Part shown: in pieces, positions 27,620-43,700 of the stretch
Position numbering within the stretch: the stretch's first letter is position 1
Layout: each line of letters starts with the position of its first letter
Assembly (NCBI GenBank): GCA_958298945.1
Contig: OY282608.1
Span: 14,485,933 to 14,549,932 of the forward strand
Length of the DNA: 64,000 nucleotides
Direction: 5' to 3'
Source: Atherix ibis
Lineage: Eukaryota > Arthropoda > Insecta > Diptera > Athericidae
Position numbers and translations under genes: made by a program
The notes under the pieces: model-generated
What the model was told of the DNA's origin: nothing
What the model saw: only the letters and a program-made list of their open reading frames with translations
Databases searched by the model: none

Positions 27620-30600
27620 CAAACCAACAAATCAATAAACCAACAAACCGACAAACCGACAAACCAACAAACCAACAAACCAACAAACCAACAAACCAAC
27701 AAACCAACAAACCAACAAACCAACATACCAACAAACCAAAAAACCAACAAACCAACAAAACAACAAACCAACAAGCCAATAAACCAAAAAATCAACAAAC
27801 CAACAAACGAACAAACCAACAAACAAACAAACCAAGTAACCAACAAACCAACAAACGAACAAACCAACAAACAAACAAACCAACAAACGAACAAACCAAC
27901 AAACGAACAAACCAACAAGCCAACAAACCAACAAACCAACAAACCAAGAAACCAACAAACCAACAAACCAACAAACCAACAAGCCAACAAACCAGCAAAC
28001 CAACAAACCAACAAACCAACAAACCAACAAACCAACAAACCAACAGACCAAGTAACCAACAAACCAACAAACCAACAAACCAACAAACCAACAAGCCAAA
28101 AAGCCAACAAACCAACAAGCCAACAAACCAACAAACCAACAAACCAACAAACCAACAAACCAACAAACCAACAAACCAACAAACAAACAAACCAACAAAC
28201 GAACAAACAAACAAACCAACAAACCAACAAACCAACAAACCAACAAACCAACAAATCAACAAACCAACAAACCAACAAACCAACAAACTAACAAACCAAC
28301 AAGCCAACAAACCAACAAACCAACAAACCAACAAACCAAGAAACGAACAAACCAACAAACAACCAAACACAAACAAACCAACAAACCAACAAACCAAAAA
28401 ACCAAGTAACCAATAAACCAACAAACCAACAAGCCAACAAACCAACAAACCAACAAACCAACAAACGAACAAACGAACAAACCAACAAAGAACAAACCAA
28501 AAAACCAACAAACCAACAAACGAACAAACCAACAAACCAACAAGCCAACAAACCAACAAACCAACAAGCCAACAAACTAACAAACTAACAAACGAACAAA
28601 CAAACAAACCAACAAACCAACAAGCCAACAAACCAAGTAACCAACAAACCAACAAACGAAAATAAAACCAACAAACAAACTAACCAACAAACGAACAAAC
28701 CAACAAACGAACAAACCAACAAACCAACAAACCAACAAACCAAGAAACCAACAACCCGACAAACCAACAAACCAACAAGCCAACAAACCAACAAACCAAC
28801 AAACCAACAGACCTACAAACCAACTAACCAGCAAACCAACAAACGAACAAACAAACAAACCCGCAACCCAACAAACCAACAAACCAAAAAACCAACAAAC
28901 AAACAAACCAACAAGTTAACAAACCAACAAACCAAGTAACCAACAAACCAACAAACCAACAAGCCAACAAACCAATAAACCAACAAACGAACAAACGAAC
29001 AAACGAACAAACCAACATACCAACAAACCAACAAACCAACAAGCCAACAAACCAACAAACCAACAAACGAACAAACAAACAAACCAACAAACCAACAAAC
29101 CAACAAACCAACAAACCAACAAACCAACAAACGAACAAACCAACAAACAAAAAAACCAACAAACTAACAAACCAACAAATCAAGTAACCAAGAAACCAAG
29201 AAACCAACAAACCAACAAGCCAACAAACCAAGAAACCAACAAACCAACAAACCAACAAGCCAACAAACCAACAAACCAACAAACCAACAAACCAACAAAC
29301 CAACAAACCAACAAACCAACAAACCAACAAGCCAATAAACTAACAAACCGACAAACCAACAAACCAAGTAACCAACAAACCAACAAACCAACAAGCCAAC
29401 AAACCAACAAACCAACAAACGAACAAACGAACAAGCCAACAAACCAACAAACCAACAAACAAACAAACGAACAAACCAACAAATGAACAAACCAACAAAC
29501 CAACAAACCAACAAACGAACAAACCAATAAACCAACAAACCAACAAACCAACAAACGAACAAACCAACAAACGAACAAACCAACAAACCAAGAAACCAAC
29601 AAACCAAGAAGCCAACAAACCAACAAACTAACAAGCCAACAAACCAACAAACGAACAAACCAACAAACCAACAAACCAACAAACCAACAAACCAACAAAC
29701 CAACAAACGAACAAACAAACAAACCAACAAACGAACAAACCAACAAACCAAAAAACCAACAAACCAACAAACCAACAAGCCAACAAACCAACAAACCAAC
29801 AAACCACCAAACCAACAAACCAACAAACCAACAAACCAAGTAACCAACAAACCAACAAACCAACAAGCCAACAAACCAACAAATCAACAAACGAACAAAC
29901 GAACAAACCAACAAATGAACAAACCAACAAACCAACAAACTAACAGACAAACAAACCAACAAACCAACAAGCCAACAAACCAACAAGCCAACAAACCAAG
30001 AAACGAACAAAGAAACAAACCAACAAACCAACAAACCAACAAACCAAGTAACCAACAAACCAACAAACGAACAAACCAACAAACAAACAAACCAACAAAT
30101 GAACAAACCAACAAACGAACAAACCAACAAACCAACAAGCCAACAAACCAACAAACAAACAAACCAACAAACGAAGAAACCAACAAACCAAGAAACCAAC
30201 AAACCAACAAGCCAACAAACCAACAAACAAACAAAGCAACAAACCAACAAACCAACAAACCAACAAACCAAAAAACCAACAAACCAACAAACCAACAAGC
30301 CAACAAACCAACAAACCAACAAACCAACAAACGAACAAACAAACAAACCAACAAACCAACAAACCAACAAACCAACAAACCAACAAACCAATAAACCAAA
30401 AAACCAACAAACCAACAAGCCAAGAAACCAACAAACCTACAAACCAAGTAACCAACAAACCAACTAACCAACAAGCCAACAAACCTATAAACCAACAAAA
30501 CAAAAAACCAACAAACCAACAAACGAACAAACCAACGAACCAACAAGCCAACAAACCAACAAACCAACAAACCAACAAACCGACAAACGAACAAACCAAC

Positions 30601-31450
30601 AAGCCAACAAACCAACAAACCAACAAACGAAAAAGCAACAAACCAACAAACCAACAAACCAACAAACCAACAAACCAACAAACCAACAAACGAACAAACC
30701 AACAAGCCAACAAACCAAAAAACCAACAAACCAACAAACCAAATAACCAATAAACCAACAAACAAACAAACAAACAAACCAACAAGCCAACAAGCCAACA
30801 AACCAACAAGCCAAGGAACCAACAAGCCAACAAATGAACAAACGAACAAACCATTAAATCAACAAACCCACAAACCAACAAGCCAACAAGCCAACAAACC
30901 AACAAGCCAACAAACAAACAAACGAACAAACCAACAAACCAACAAACCAACAAACCAACAAACCAACAAACCAACAAACCAACAAACCAACAAACCAACA
31001 AACCAACAAACCAACAAACCAACAAACCAACAAGGCAACAAACCAACAAACCAACAAACCAACATACCAACAAACCAAAAAACCAACAAACCAACAAACC
31101 AACAAACCAACAAACCAACAAACCAACAAGCCAATAAACCAAAAAATCAACAAACCAACAAACGAACAAACAAACAATCCAACAAACCAACAATCCAACA
31201 AACGAACAAACCAACAAACCAACAAAGCAACAAACCAACAAACCAACAAACCAAAAAACCAACAAACCAACAAACCAACAAACCAACAAGCCAACAAACC
31301 AACAAACCAACAAACCAACAAACGAACAAACAAACAAACCAACAAACCAACAAACCAACAAACCAACAAACCAATAAACCAAAAAACCAACAAACCAACA
31401 AGCCAACAAACCAACAAACCTACAAACCAAGTAACCAACAAACCAACTAA
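27620..31450. repeat. About 4-kb higher-order unit, copy 2
   Basis: Tandem second copy of 23170-27500 without the extra 554-bp repeat. It has a local change near 28365 where CCAAACACAAAC replaces a longer run of CAAA tetramers found in copy 1 (near 24410), a net 6-bp loss. It also forms the start of the 10.1-kb unit whose second copy begins near 37740. Confidence 0.88.
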
Positions 31451-34400
31451 CCAACAAGCCAACAAACCAATAAACCAATAAACCAACAAGCCAACAAACC
31501 AACAAACCAACAAACCAACAAACGAACAAACAAACAAACCAACAAACCAACAAACCAACAAACCAACAAACCAATAAACCAAAAAACCAACAAACCAACA
31601 AGCCAACAAACCAACAAACCTACAAACCAAGTAACCAACAAACCAACTAACCAACAAACCAACAAACCAACAAGCCAACAAACCAACAAACCAACAAACC
31701 AATAAACCAACAAACCAATAAACGAACAAACCAACAAGCCAACAACCCAACAAACCAACAAACGAACAAACAAACAAACCAACAAACCAATAAACCAAAT
31801 AACCAACAAACCAACAAACGAACAATCAAACAAACCAACAAGCCAACAAACCAACAAACCAACAAACCAATAAACCAACAAACCAAAAAACGAACAAACC
31901 AACAAGCCAACAAATCAACAAACCAACAAACGAACAAACCAACAAACAAACAAGCCAACAAACCAATAAGCCAACAAATGAACAAACAAACAAACCATTA
32001 AATCAACAAACCAACAAACCAACAAGCCAACAAGCCAACAAACCAACAAACCAACAAACCAACAAACCAACAAACCAACAAACCAACAAACCAACAAACC
32101 AACAAACCAACAAACCAACAAACCAACAAACCAACATACCAACAAACCAAAAAACCAACAAACCAATAAACCAACAAACCAACAAACCAACAAACCAACA
32201 AGGCAATAAACCAAAAAATCAACAAACCAACAAACGAACAAACCAACAAGCCAACAAACCAACAAAACAACAAACGAACAAACCAACAAACCAACAAACC
32301 AACAAACCAACAAACCAACATACCAACAAACCAAAAAACCAACAAACCAATAAACCAACAAACCAACAAACCAACAAACCAACAAGGCAATAAACCAAAA
32401 AATCAACAAACCAACAAACGAACAAACCAACAAGCCAACAAACCAACAAAACAACAAACGAACAAATCAACAAACCAACAAACCAAGAAACCAACAAACC
32501 AACAAACCAACAAACCAACAAACCAACAAACCAACAAACCAACAAACGAACAAACCAACAAGCCAACAAACCAAAAAACCAACAAACCAAATAACCAACA
32601 AAACAACAAACGAACAAACCAACAAACCAACAAGCCAACAAGCCAACAAACCAACAAGCCAACAAATAAACAAACGAACAAACCATTAAATCAACAAAAC
32701 AACAAACCAACAAGCCTACAAACCAACAAACCAAAAAACCAGCGAACCAACAAACCAACAAACGAACAAACCAACAAACCAAAAAACAAACAAACCAACA
32801 AGCCAACAAGCCAACAAACCACCAAGCCAACAAACGAACAAACCAACAAATCAATAAACCAACAAACGAACAAACCAACAAATCCAACAAACCAACAAAC
32901 CAACAAACCAACAAACCAACAAACCAACAAACCAACATACCAACAAACCAAAAAACCAACAAACCAACAAACCAACAAAACAACAAACCAACAAGCCAAT
33001 AAACCAAAAAATCAACAAACCAACAAACGAACAAAACAACAAACAAACAAACCAAGTAACCAACAAACCAACAAACGAACAAACCAACAAACAAACAAAC
33101 CAACAAACGAACAAACCAACAAACGAACAAACCAACAAGCCAACAAACCAACAAACCAACAAACCAAGAAACCAACAAACCAACAAACCAACAAGCCAAC
33201 AAATTAGCAAACCAACAAACCAACAAACCAACAAACCAACAAACCAACAAACCAACAAACCAACAAACGAACAGACAAACAAACCAACAAACCATTAAAC
33301 CAACAAACCAACAAACCAACAAACCAAAAAACCAACAAAACAACAAACCAACAAACCAACAAACCAACAAACCTACAAACCAAGTAACCAACAAACCAAC
33401 AAACCAACAAGCCAACAAACCAATAAACCAACAAACCAAGGAACCAACAAACCAACAAACGAACAAACCAACAAACCAACAAGCCAACAAACCAACAAAC
33501 CAACAAACCAACAAACCAACAAACCAACAAACCAACAAGCCAACAAACCAACAAACGAACAAACCAACAAACCAACAAACCAACAAACCAACAAACGAAC
33601 AAACCAACAAGCCAACAAACGAATAAACCAACAAATTAACAAACGAACAAACCATTAAATCAACAAACCAATAAACCAACAAACCAACAAGCCAACAAAC
33701 CAACAAACCAACAAACCAAAATACCAACAAACCAACAAACCAACAAACGAACAAACCAACAAACCAACAAACCAACAAACCAACAAGCCAACAAGCCAAC
33801 AAACCAAAAAGCCAACAAACGAACAAACCAGCAAACCAACAAACCAACAAACCAACAAACCAACAAACCAACAAACCAACAAACCAACATACCATCAAAC
33901 CAAAAAACCAACAAACCAACAAACCAACAAACCAACAAACCAACAAGCCAATAAACCAAAAAATCTATAAACCAACAAACGAACAAACGAACAAACCAAC
34001 AAACCAACAAACCAACAAACCAACAAACCAACAAACCGACAAACCAACAAGCCAACAAGCCAACAAACCAACAAGCCAACAAACCAACAAACCAACAAAC
34101 CAACAAACCAACAAGCCAAAAAGCCAACAAACCAACAAGCCAACAAACCAACAAACCAACAAACCAACAAACCAACAAACCAACAAACCAACAAACCAAC
34201 AAACCAACAAACAAACAAACCAACAAATGAACAAACAAACAAACCAACAAACCAACAAAACAACAAATCAACAAACCAACAAACCAACAAACCAACAAAC
34301 TAATAAACCAACAAGCCAACAAACCAACAAACCAACAAACCAACAAACCAAGAAACGAACAAACCAACAAACAACCAAACAAACAAACAAACAAACCAAC

Positions 34401-36300
34401 AAACCAACAAACCAACAAACCAAAAAACCAACACACCAACAAACCAACAAACCAATAAACCAACAAACCAACAAACCAACAAACCAACAAACCAACAAGA
34501 CAACAAACCAACAAACCAAGAAACCGACAAACCAACAAACCAACAAGCCAACAAGCCAACAAACCAACAAACCAACAAACAAACAAACCAACAAACAAAC
34601 AAACCAACAAACGAACAAACAAACAAACTAACAAACCAACAAATCAACAAACCAAGAAACCAACAAACCAACAAACTAACAAACCAACAAAAAAACAAAC
34701 CAACAAACCAACAAACAAACAAACCAACAAACGAACAAACCAACAAACCAACAAACCAACAAACCAACAAACCAACAAACCAACAAACCAAGAAACCAAC
34801 ATACCATCAAACCAAAAAACCAACAAACCAACATACCATCAAACCAAAAAACCAACAAACGAACAAACCAGCAAACCAACAAACCAACAAACCAACAAAC
34901 CAACAAACCAACAAACCAACAAACCAACATACCATCAAACCAAAAAACCAACAAACCAACAAACCAACAAACCAACAAACCAACAAGCCAATAAACCAAA
35001 AAATCTATAAACCAACAAACGAACAAACGAACAAACCAACAAACCAACAAACCAACAAACCAACAAACCAACAAACCGACAAACCAACAAGCCAACAAGC
35101 CAACAAACCAACAAGCCAACAAACCAACAAACCAACAAACCAACAAACCAACAAGCCAAAAAGCCAACAAACCAACAAGCCAACAAACCAACAAACCAAC
35201 AAACCAACAAACCAACAAACCAACAAACCAACAAACCAACAAACCAACAAACCAACAAACAAACAAACCAACAAACGAACAAACAAACAAACCAACAAAC
35301 CAACAAAACAACAAATCAACAAACCAACAAACCAACAAACCAACAAACTAATAAACCAACAAGCCAACAAACCAACAAACCAACAAACCAACAAACCAAG
35401 AAACGAACAAACCAACAAACAACCAAACAAACAAACAAACAAACCAACAAACCAACAAACCAACAAACCAAAAAACCAACACACCAACAAACCAACAAAC
35501 CAATAAACCAACAAACCAACAAACCAAAAAACCAACAAACCAACAAGACAACAAACCAACAAACCAAGAAACCGACAAACCAACAAACCAACAAGCCAAC
35601 AAGCCAACAAACCAACAAACCAACAAACAAACAAACCAACAAACAAACAAACCAACAAACGAACAAACAAACAAACTAACAAACCAACAAATCAACAAAC
35701 CAAGAAACCAACAAACCAACAAACTAACAAACCAACAAAAAAACAAACCAACAAACCAACAAACAAACAAACCAACAAACGAACAAACCAACAAACCAAC
35801 AAACCAACAAACCAACAAACCAACAAACCAACAAACCAACAAACCAACAAGCCAATAAACCAAAAAATCAATAAACCAACAAACGAACAAACCAACAAAC
35901 CAACAAACCAACAAACCGACAAACCAACAAGCCAACAAGCCAACAAACCAACTAGCCAATAAACCAACAAACCAACAAACCAACAAACCAACAAGCCAAA
36001 AAGCCAACAAACCAACAAGCCAACAAACCAACAAACCAACAAAACAACAAACCAACAAACAAACAAACCAACATACGAACAAACAAACAAACCAACAAAC
36101 CAACAAACCAACAAATCAACAAACCAATAAACCAACAAACCAACAAACCAACAAACCAAGAAACGAACAAACCAACAAACAACCAAACAAACAAACAAAC
36201 AAACCAACAAACCAAAAAACCAGCACACCAACAAACCAACAAACCAACAAACCAACAAACCAACAAACAAACAAACCAACAAACTAACAAACCAACAAGC
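27640..36300. repeat. About 10.1-kb higher-order unit, copy 1
   Basis: The variant order of this segment recurs at 37740-46400. The spacing drifts with octamer indels: 10100 bp (ACCGACAAACCGAC, 27641/37741), 10146 (GTTAAC, 28915/39061), 10210 (CCATTAAATC, 30851/41061), 10172 (AATAAGCC 31965/42137; CCATTAAATC 33652/43824), 10148 (AAATCCAAC, 32883/43031) and 10108 (ATACGAAC, 36073/46181). Many independent rare markers in the same order make chance impossible. This is the largest repeat unit I can document here. Confidence 0.88.
33840..35830. repeat. About 1048-bp tandem duplication
   Basis: Segments at about 33840-34790 and 34880-35830 match at 1040-1048 bp (130-131 octamers). Anchors are ATACCATCAAACC at 33889 and 34929, and the seven-A run in AACAAAAAAACAAACC near 34689 and 35737. 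The junction near 34800-34860 holds two extra short copies of ATACCATCAAACC, the debris of an additional slip. Elsewhere the same ancestral unit appears as single or rearranged copies near 45100-45800 and 47500-48200. Confidence 0.85.
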
Positions 36301-37460
36301 CAACAAACCAACAAACCAACAAACCAACAAACCAAAAAACGAACAAACCAACAAACCAACAAACCAACAAACCAACAAACCAACACACCAACAAACCAAC
36401 AAACCAACAAACCAACAAACCAACAAACCAACAAACCAACAAACAAACAAACCAACAAACCAACAAACCAACAAACCAAGAAACCAGCAAACCAACAAAC
36501 CAACAAGTCAACAAACTAACAAACCAACAAAGCAACAAACCAACAAACCAACAAACCAACAAACCAAAAAACCAGCAAACCAACAAACCAACAAACCAAC
36601 AAGCCAACAAACCAACAAACCAACAAACCAACAAACGAACAAACAAACAAACCAACAAACCAACAAACCAACAAACCAACAAACCAACAAACCAACAAAC
36701 CAACAAACCAACAAACCAATAAACCAAAAAACCAACAAACCAACAAGCCAACAAACCAACAAACCTACAAACCAAGTAACCAACAAACCAAAAAACCAAC
36801 AAACCAGCAAACCAACAAACGAACAAACCAAAAAACCAACAAACAAACAAACCAACAAGCCAACAAGCCAACAAACCAACAAGCCAACAAACGAACAAAC
36901 GAACAAACCAACAAACCAACAAACCAACAAACCAACAAACCAACAAACTAACAAACCAACAAACCAAGTAACCAACAAACCAACAAAACAAAAAGCCAAC
37001 AAACCAACAAATCAACAAACGAACAACCGAACAAACCAACAAATGAACAAACCAACAAACCAACAAACCAACAGACAAACAAACCAACAAACCAAGAAAC
37101 CAACAAACCAACAAACCAACAAACCAACAAGCCAACAAACCAACAAACCAACAAACCAACAAACCAACAAACAAACAAACCAACAAACGAACAAACAAAC
37201 AAACTAACAAACCAACAAACCAACAAATCAACAAACCAACAAACCAACAAACCAACAAACTAACAAACCAACAAGCCAACAAACCAACAAACCAACAAAC
37301 CAAGAAACGAACAAACCAACAAACAACCAAACAAACAAACAAACAAACCAACAAACCAACAAACCAACAAACCAAAAAACCAACACACCAACTAACAAAC
37401 AAACCAACAAACCAACAAACCAAGAAACCAACAAACCAACAAACCAACAAACCAACAAGT
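36300..37460. repeat. Dispersed segment, copy 1 (partner near 51.1-52.4 kb)
   Basis: This segment matches about 51100-52370 at 14913 bp rather than its immediate neighbours. Anchors: CAACAAAACAAAAAGCC at 36981 and 51894, and the ACCGAACAAACC context near 37026 and 51939. It carries the CAAGTCAAC variant (36504 and 37456) that is otherwise confined to 51.5-57.9 kb. It therefore looks like a piece of block E set within block D. Confidence 0.8.
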
Positions 37461-37739
37461 CAACAAACTAACAAACCAACAAAGCAACAAACCAACAAAC
37501 CAACAAACCTACAAACCAACAAACCAAAAAACCAACAAACCAAGAAACCAACAAACCAACAAGCCAACAAACCAACAAACCAACAAACCAACAAACAAAC
37601 AAACAAACAAACCAACAAACCAACAAACCAACAAACCAACTAACCAACAAACCAATAAACCAAAAAACAAACAAACCAACAAGCCAACAAGCCAACAAAC
37701 CAACAAGCCAACAAACGAACAAACCAACAAATCAATAAA

Positions 37740-40700
37740 CCAACAAACCGACAAACCGACAAACCAACAAACCAACAAACCAACAAACCAACAAACCAAC
37801 AAACCAACAAACCAACAAACCAACATACCAACAAACCAAAAAACCAACAAACCAACAAACCAACAAAACAACAAACCAACAAGCCAATAAACCAAAAAAT
37901 CAACAAACCAACAAACGAACAAACCAACAAACAAACAAACCAAGTAACCAACAAACCAACAAACGAACAAACCAACAAACAAACAAACCAACAAACGAAC
38001 AAACCAACAAACGAACAAACCAACAAGCCAACAAACCAACAAACCAACAAACCAAGAAACCAACAAACCAACAAACCAACAAGCCAACAAACCAGCAAAC
38101 CAACAAACCAACAAACCAACAAACCAACAAACCAACAAACCAACAAACCAACAAACCAACAAACCAACAAACCAAGTAACCAACAAACCAACAAACCAAC
38201 AAACCAACAAACCAACAAGCCAAAAAGCCAACAAACCAACAAGCCAACAAACCAACAAACCAACAAACCAACAAACCAACAAACCAACAAACCAACAAAC
38301 CAACAAACAAACAAACCAACAAACGAACAAACAAACAAACCAAAAAACCAACAAACCAACAAACCAACAAATCAACAAACCAACAAACCAACAAACCAAC
38401 AAACTAACAAACCAACAAGCCAACAAACCAACAAACCAACAAACCAAGAAACGAACAAACCAACAAACAACCAAACAAACAAACAAACAAACCAACAAAC
38501 CAACAAACCAACAAACCAACAAACCAAAAAACCAAGTAACCAATAAACCAACAAACCAACAAGCCAACAAACCAACAAACCAACAAACCAACAAACCAAC
38601 AAACGAACAAACGAACAAACGAACAAACCAACAAAGAACAAACCAAAAAACCAACAAACCAACAAACGAACAAACCAACAAACCAACAAGCCAACAAACC
38701 AACAAACCAACAAGCCAACAAACTAACAAACTAACAAACGAACAAACAAACAAACCAACAAACCAACAAGCCAACAAACCAAGTAACCAACAAACCAACA
38801 AACGAAAAAAAAACCAACAAACAAACAAACCAACAAACGAACAAACCAACAAACGAACAAACCAACAAACCAACAAACCAACAAACCAAGAAACCAACAA
38901 CCCGACAAACCAACAAACCAACAAGCCAACAAACCAACAAACCAACAAACCAACAGACCTACAAACCAACTAACCAGCAAACCAACAAACGAACAAACAA
39001 ACAAACCCACAACCCAACAAACCATTAAACCAAAAAACCAACAAACAAACAAACCAACAAGTTAACAAACCAACAAACCAAGTAACCAACAAACCAACAA
39101 ACCAACAAGCCAACAAGCCAACAAACCAATAAACGAACAAACGAACAAACGAACAAACCAACAAACCAACAAACCAACAAACCAACAAGCCAACAAACCA
39201 ACAAACCAACAAACGAACAAACAAACAAACCAACAAACCAACAAACCAACAAACCAACAAACCAACAAACCAACAAACCAACAAACCAACAAACCAACAA
39301 ACCAACAAACGAACAAACCAACAAACAAAAAAACCAACAAACTAACAAACCAACAAATCAAGTAACCAAGAAACCAACAAACCAACAAGCCAACAAACCA
39401 AGAAACCAACAAACCAACAAACCAACAAGCCAACAAACCAACAAACCAACAAACCAACAAACCAACAAACCAACAAACCAACAAACCAACAAGCCAACAA
39501 ACTAACAAACCAAAAAACCAACAAACCAAGTAACCAACAAACCAACAAACCAACAAGCCAACAAACCAACAAACCAACAAACGAACAAACGAACAAACCA
39601 ACAAATGAACAAACCAACAAACCAACAAACCAACAAACGAACAAACCAATAAACCAACAAACCAACAAACCAACAAACCAACAAACCAAGTAACCAACAA
39701 ACCAACAAACGAACAAACCAACAACCAAACAAACCAACAAACGAACAAACCAACAAACGAACAAACCAACAAACCAAGAAACCAACAAACCAAGAAGCCA
39801 ACAAACCAACAAACTAACAAGCCAACAAACCAACAAACGAACAAACCAACAAACCAACAAACCAACAAACCAACAAACCAACAAACCAACAAACCAACAA
39901 ACGAACAAACAAACAAACCAACAAACGAACAAACCAACAAACCAAAAAACCAACAAACCAACAAACCAACAAGCCAACAAACCAACAAACCAACAAACCA
40001 CCAAACCAACAAACCAACAAACCAACAAACCAAGTAACCAACAAACCAATAAACCAACAAGCCAACAAACCAACAAATCAACAAACGAACAAACGAACAA
40101 ACGAACAAACCAACAAACCAACAAGCCAACAAACCAACAAACCAACAAACCAACAAACGAACAAACCAACAAACCAACAAACCAACAAACCAACAAGCCA
40201 ACAAACCAACAAACCAACAAACCAACAAACCAACAAACCAACAAACCAACAAACCAACAAACCAACAAACCAACAAACCAACAAACCAACAAACCAACAA
40301 ACCAACAAACTAACAAACCAACAAACCAACAAACCAAGTAACCAACAAACCAACAAACCAACAAGCCAACAAACCAACAAATCAACAAACGAACAAACGA
40401 ACAAACCAACAAGCAAACAAGCCAACAAACCAACAAACCAACAGACAAACAAACCAACAAACCAACAAACCAACAAACCAAAAAACCAACAAACCAACAA
40501 ACCAACAAGCCAACAAACCAACAAACCAACAAACCAACAAACGAACAAACAAACAAACCAACAAACCAACAAACCAACAAACCAACAAACCAACAAACCA
40601 ATGAACCAAAAAACCAACAAACCAACAAGCCAAGAAACCAACAAACCTACAAACCAAGTAACCAACAAACCAACTAACCAACAAGCCAACAAACCTATAA

Positions 40701-43700
40701 ACCAACAAAACAAAAAACCAACAAACCAACAAACGAACAAACCAACAAACCAACAAGCCAACAAACCAACAAACCAACAAACCAACAAACCGACAAACGA
40801 ACAAACCAACAAGCCAACAAACCAACAAACCAACAAACGAAAAAGCAACAAACCAACAAACCAACAAACCAACAAACCAACAAACCAACAAACCAACAAA
40901 CGAACAAACCAACAAGCCAACAAACCAAAAAACCAACAAAGCAACAAACCAAATAACCAATAAACCAACAAACGAACAAACAAACAAACCAACAAGCCAA
41001 CAAGCCAACAAACCAACAAGCCAAGGAACCAACAAGCCAACAAATGAACAAACGAACAAACCATTAAATCAACAAACCAACAAACCAACAAGCCAACAAG
41101 CCAACAAACCAACAAGCCAACAAAAAAAAACAAACGAACAAACCAACAAACCAACAAACCAACAAACCAACAAACCAACAAACCAACAAACCAACAAACC
41201 AACAAACCAACAAACCAACAAACCAACAAACCAACAAGGCAACAAACCAACAAACCAACAAACCAACATACCAACAAACCAAAAAACCAACAAACCAACA
41301 AACCAACAAACCAACAAACCAACAAACCAACAAGCCAATAAACCAAAAAATCAACAAACCAACAAACGAACAAACAAACAATCCAACAAACCAACAATCC
41401 AACAAACGAACAAACCAACAAACCAACAAAGCAACAAACCAACAAACCAACAAACCAAAAAACCAACTAACCAACAAACCAACAAACCAACAAACCAACA
41501 AACCAACAAGCCAACAAACCAACAAACCAACAAACCAACAAACGAACAAACAAACAAACCAACAAACCAACAAACCAACAAACCAACAAACCAATAAACC
41601 AAAAAACCAACAAACCAACAAGCCAGCAAACCAACAAACCTACAAACCAAGTAACCAACAAACCAACTAACCAACAAGCCAACAAACCAATAAACCAATA
41701 AACCAACAAGCCAACAAACCAACAAACCAACAAACCAACAAACGAACAAACAAACAAACCAACAAACCAACAAACCAACAAACCAACAAACCAATAAACC
41801 AAAAAACCAACAAACCAACAAGCCAACAAACCAACAAACCTACAAACCAAGTAACCAACAAACCAACTAACCAACAAACCAACAAACCAACAAGCTAACA
41901 AACCAACAAGCCAACAACCCAACAAACCAACAAACGAACAAACAAACAAACCAACAAACCAATAAACCAAATAACCAACAAACCAACAAACGAACAAACA
42001 AACAAACCAACAAGCCAACAAACCAACAAACCAACAAACCAATAAACCAACAAACCAACAAACGAACAAACCAACAAGCCAACAAACCAAGAAACCAACA
42101 AACGAACAAACTAACAAACAAACAAGCCAACAAACCAATAAGCCAACAAATGAACAAACGAACAAACCATTAAATCAACAAACCAACAAACCAACAAGCC
42201 AACAAGCCAACAAACCAACAAACCAACAAACCAACAAACCAACAAACCAACAAACCAACAAACCAACAAACCAACAAACCAACAAACCAACAAACCAACA
42301 TACCAACAAACCAAAAAACCAACAAACCAATAAACCAACAAACCAACAAACCAACAAACCAACAAGGCAATAAACCAAAAAATCAACAAACCAACAAACG
42401 AACAAACCAACAAGCCAACAAACCAACAAAACAACAAACGAACAAACCAACAAACCAACAAACCAACAAACCAACATACCAACAAACCAAAAAACCAACA
42501 AACCAATAAACCAACAAACCAACAAACCAACAAACCAACAAGGCAATAAACCAAAAAATCAACAAACCAACAAACGAACAAACCAACAAGCCAACAAACC
42601 AACAAAACAACAAACGAACAAATCAACAAACCAACAAACCAAGAAACCAACAAACCAACAAACCAACAAACCAACAAACCAACAAACCAACAAACGAACA
42701 AACCAACAAGCCAACAAACCAAAAAACCAACAAACCAAATAACCAACAAACCAACAAACGAACAAACCAACAAACCAACAAGCCAACAAGCCAACAAACC
42801 AACAAGCCAACAAATGAACAAACGAACAAACCATTAAATCAACAAAACAACAAACCAACAAGCCTACAAACCAACAAACCAAAAAACCAGCGAACCAACA
42901 AACCAACAAACGAACAAACCAACAAACCAAAACACAAACAAACCAACAAGCCAACAAGCCAACAAACCAACAAGCCAACAAACGAACAAACCAACAAATC
43001 AATAAACCAACAAACGAACAAACCAACAAATCCAACAAACCAACAAACCAACAAACCAACAAACCAACAAACCAACAAACCAACAAACCAACAAACCAAC
43101 AAACCAACATACCAACAAACCAAAAAACCAACAAACCAACAAACCAAGAAAACAACAAACCAACAAGCCAATAAACCAAAAAATCAACAAACCAACAAAC
43201 GAACAAAACAACAAACAAACAAACCAAGTAACCAACAAACCAACAAACGAACAAACCAACAAACAAACAAACCAACAAACGAACAAACCAACAAACGAAC
43301 AAACCAACAAGCCAACAAACCAACAAACCAACAAACCAAGAAACCAACAAACCAACAAACCAACAAGCCAACAAATTAGCAAACCAACAAACCAACAAAC
43401 CAACAAACCAACAAACCAACAAACCAACAAACCAACAAACGAACAGACAAACAAACCAACAAACCATTAAACCAACAAACCAACAAACCAACAAACCAAA
43501 AAACCAACAAAACAACAAACCAACAAACCAACAAACCAACAAACCTACAAACCAAGTAACCAACAAACCAACAAACCAACAAGCCAACAAACCAATAAAC
43601 CAACAAACCAAGAAACCAACAAACCAACAAACGAACAAACCAACAAACCAACAAGCCAACAAACCAACAAACCAACAAACCAACAAACCAACAAACCAAC

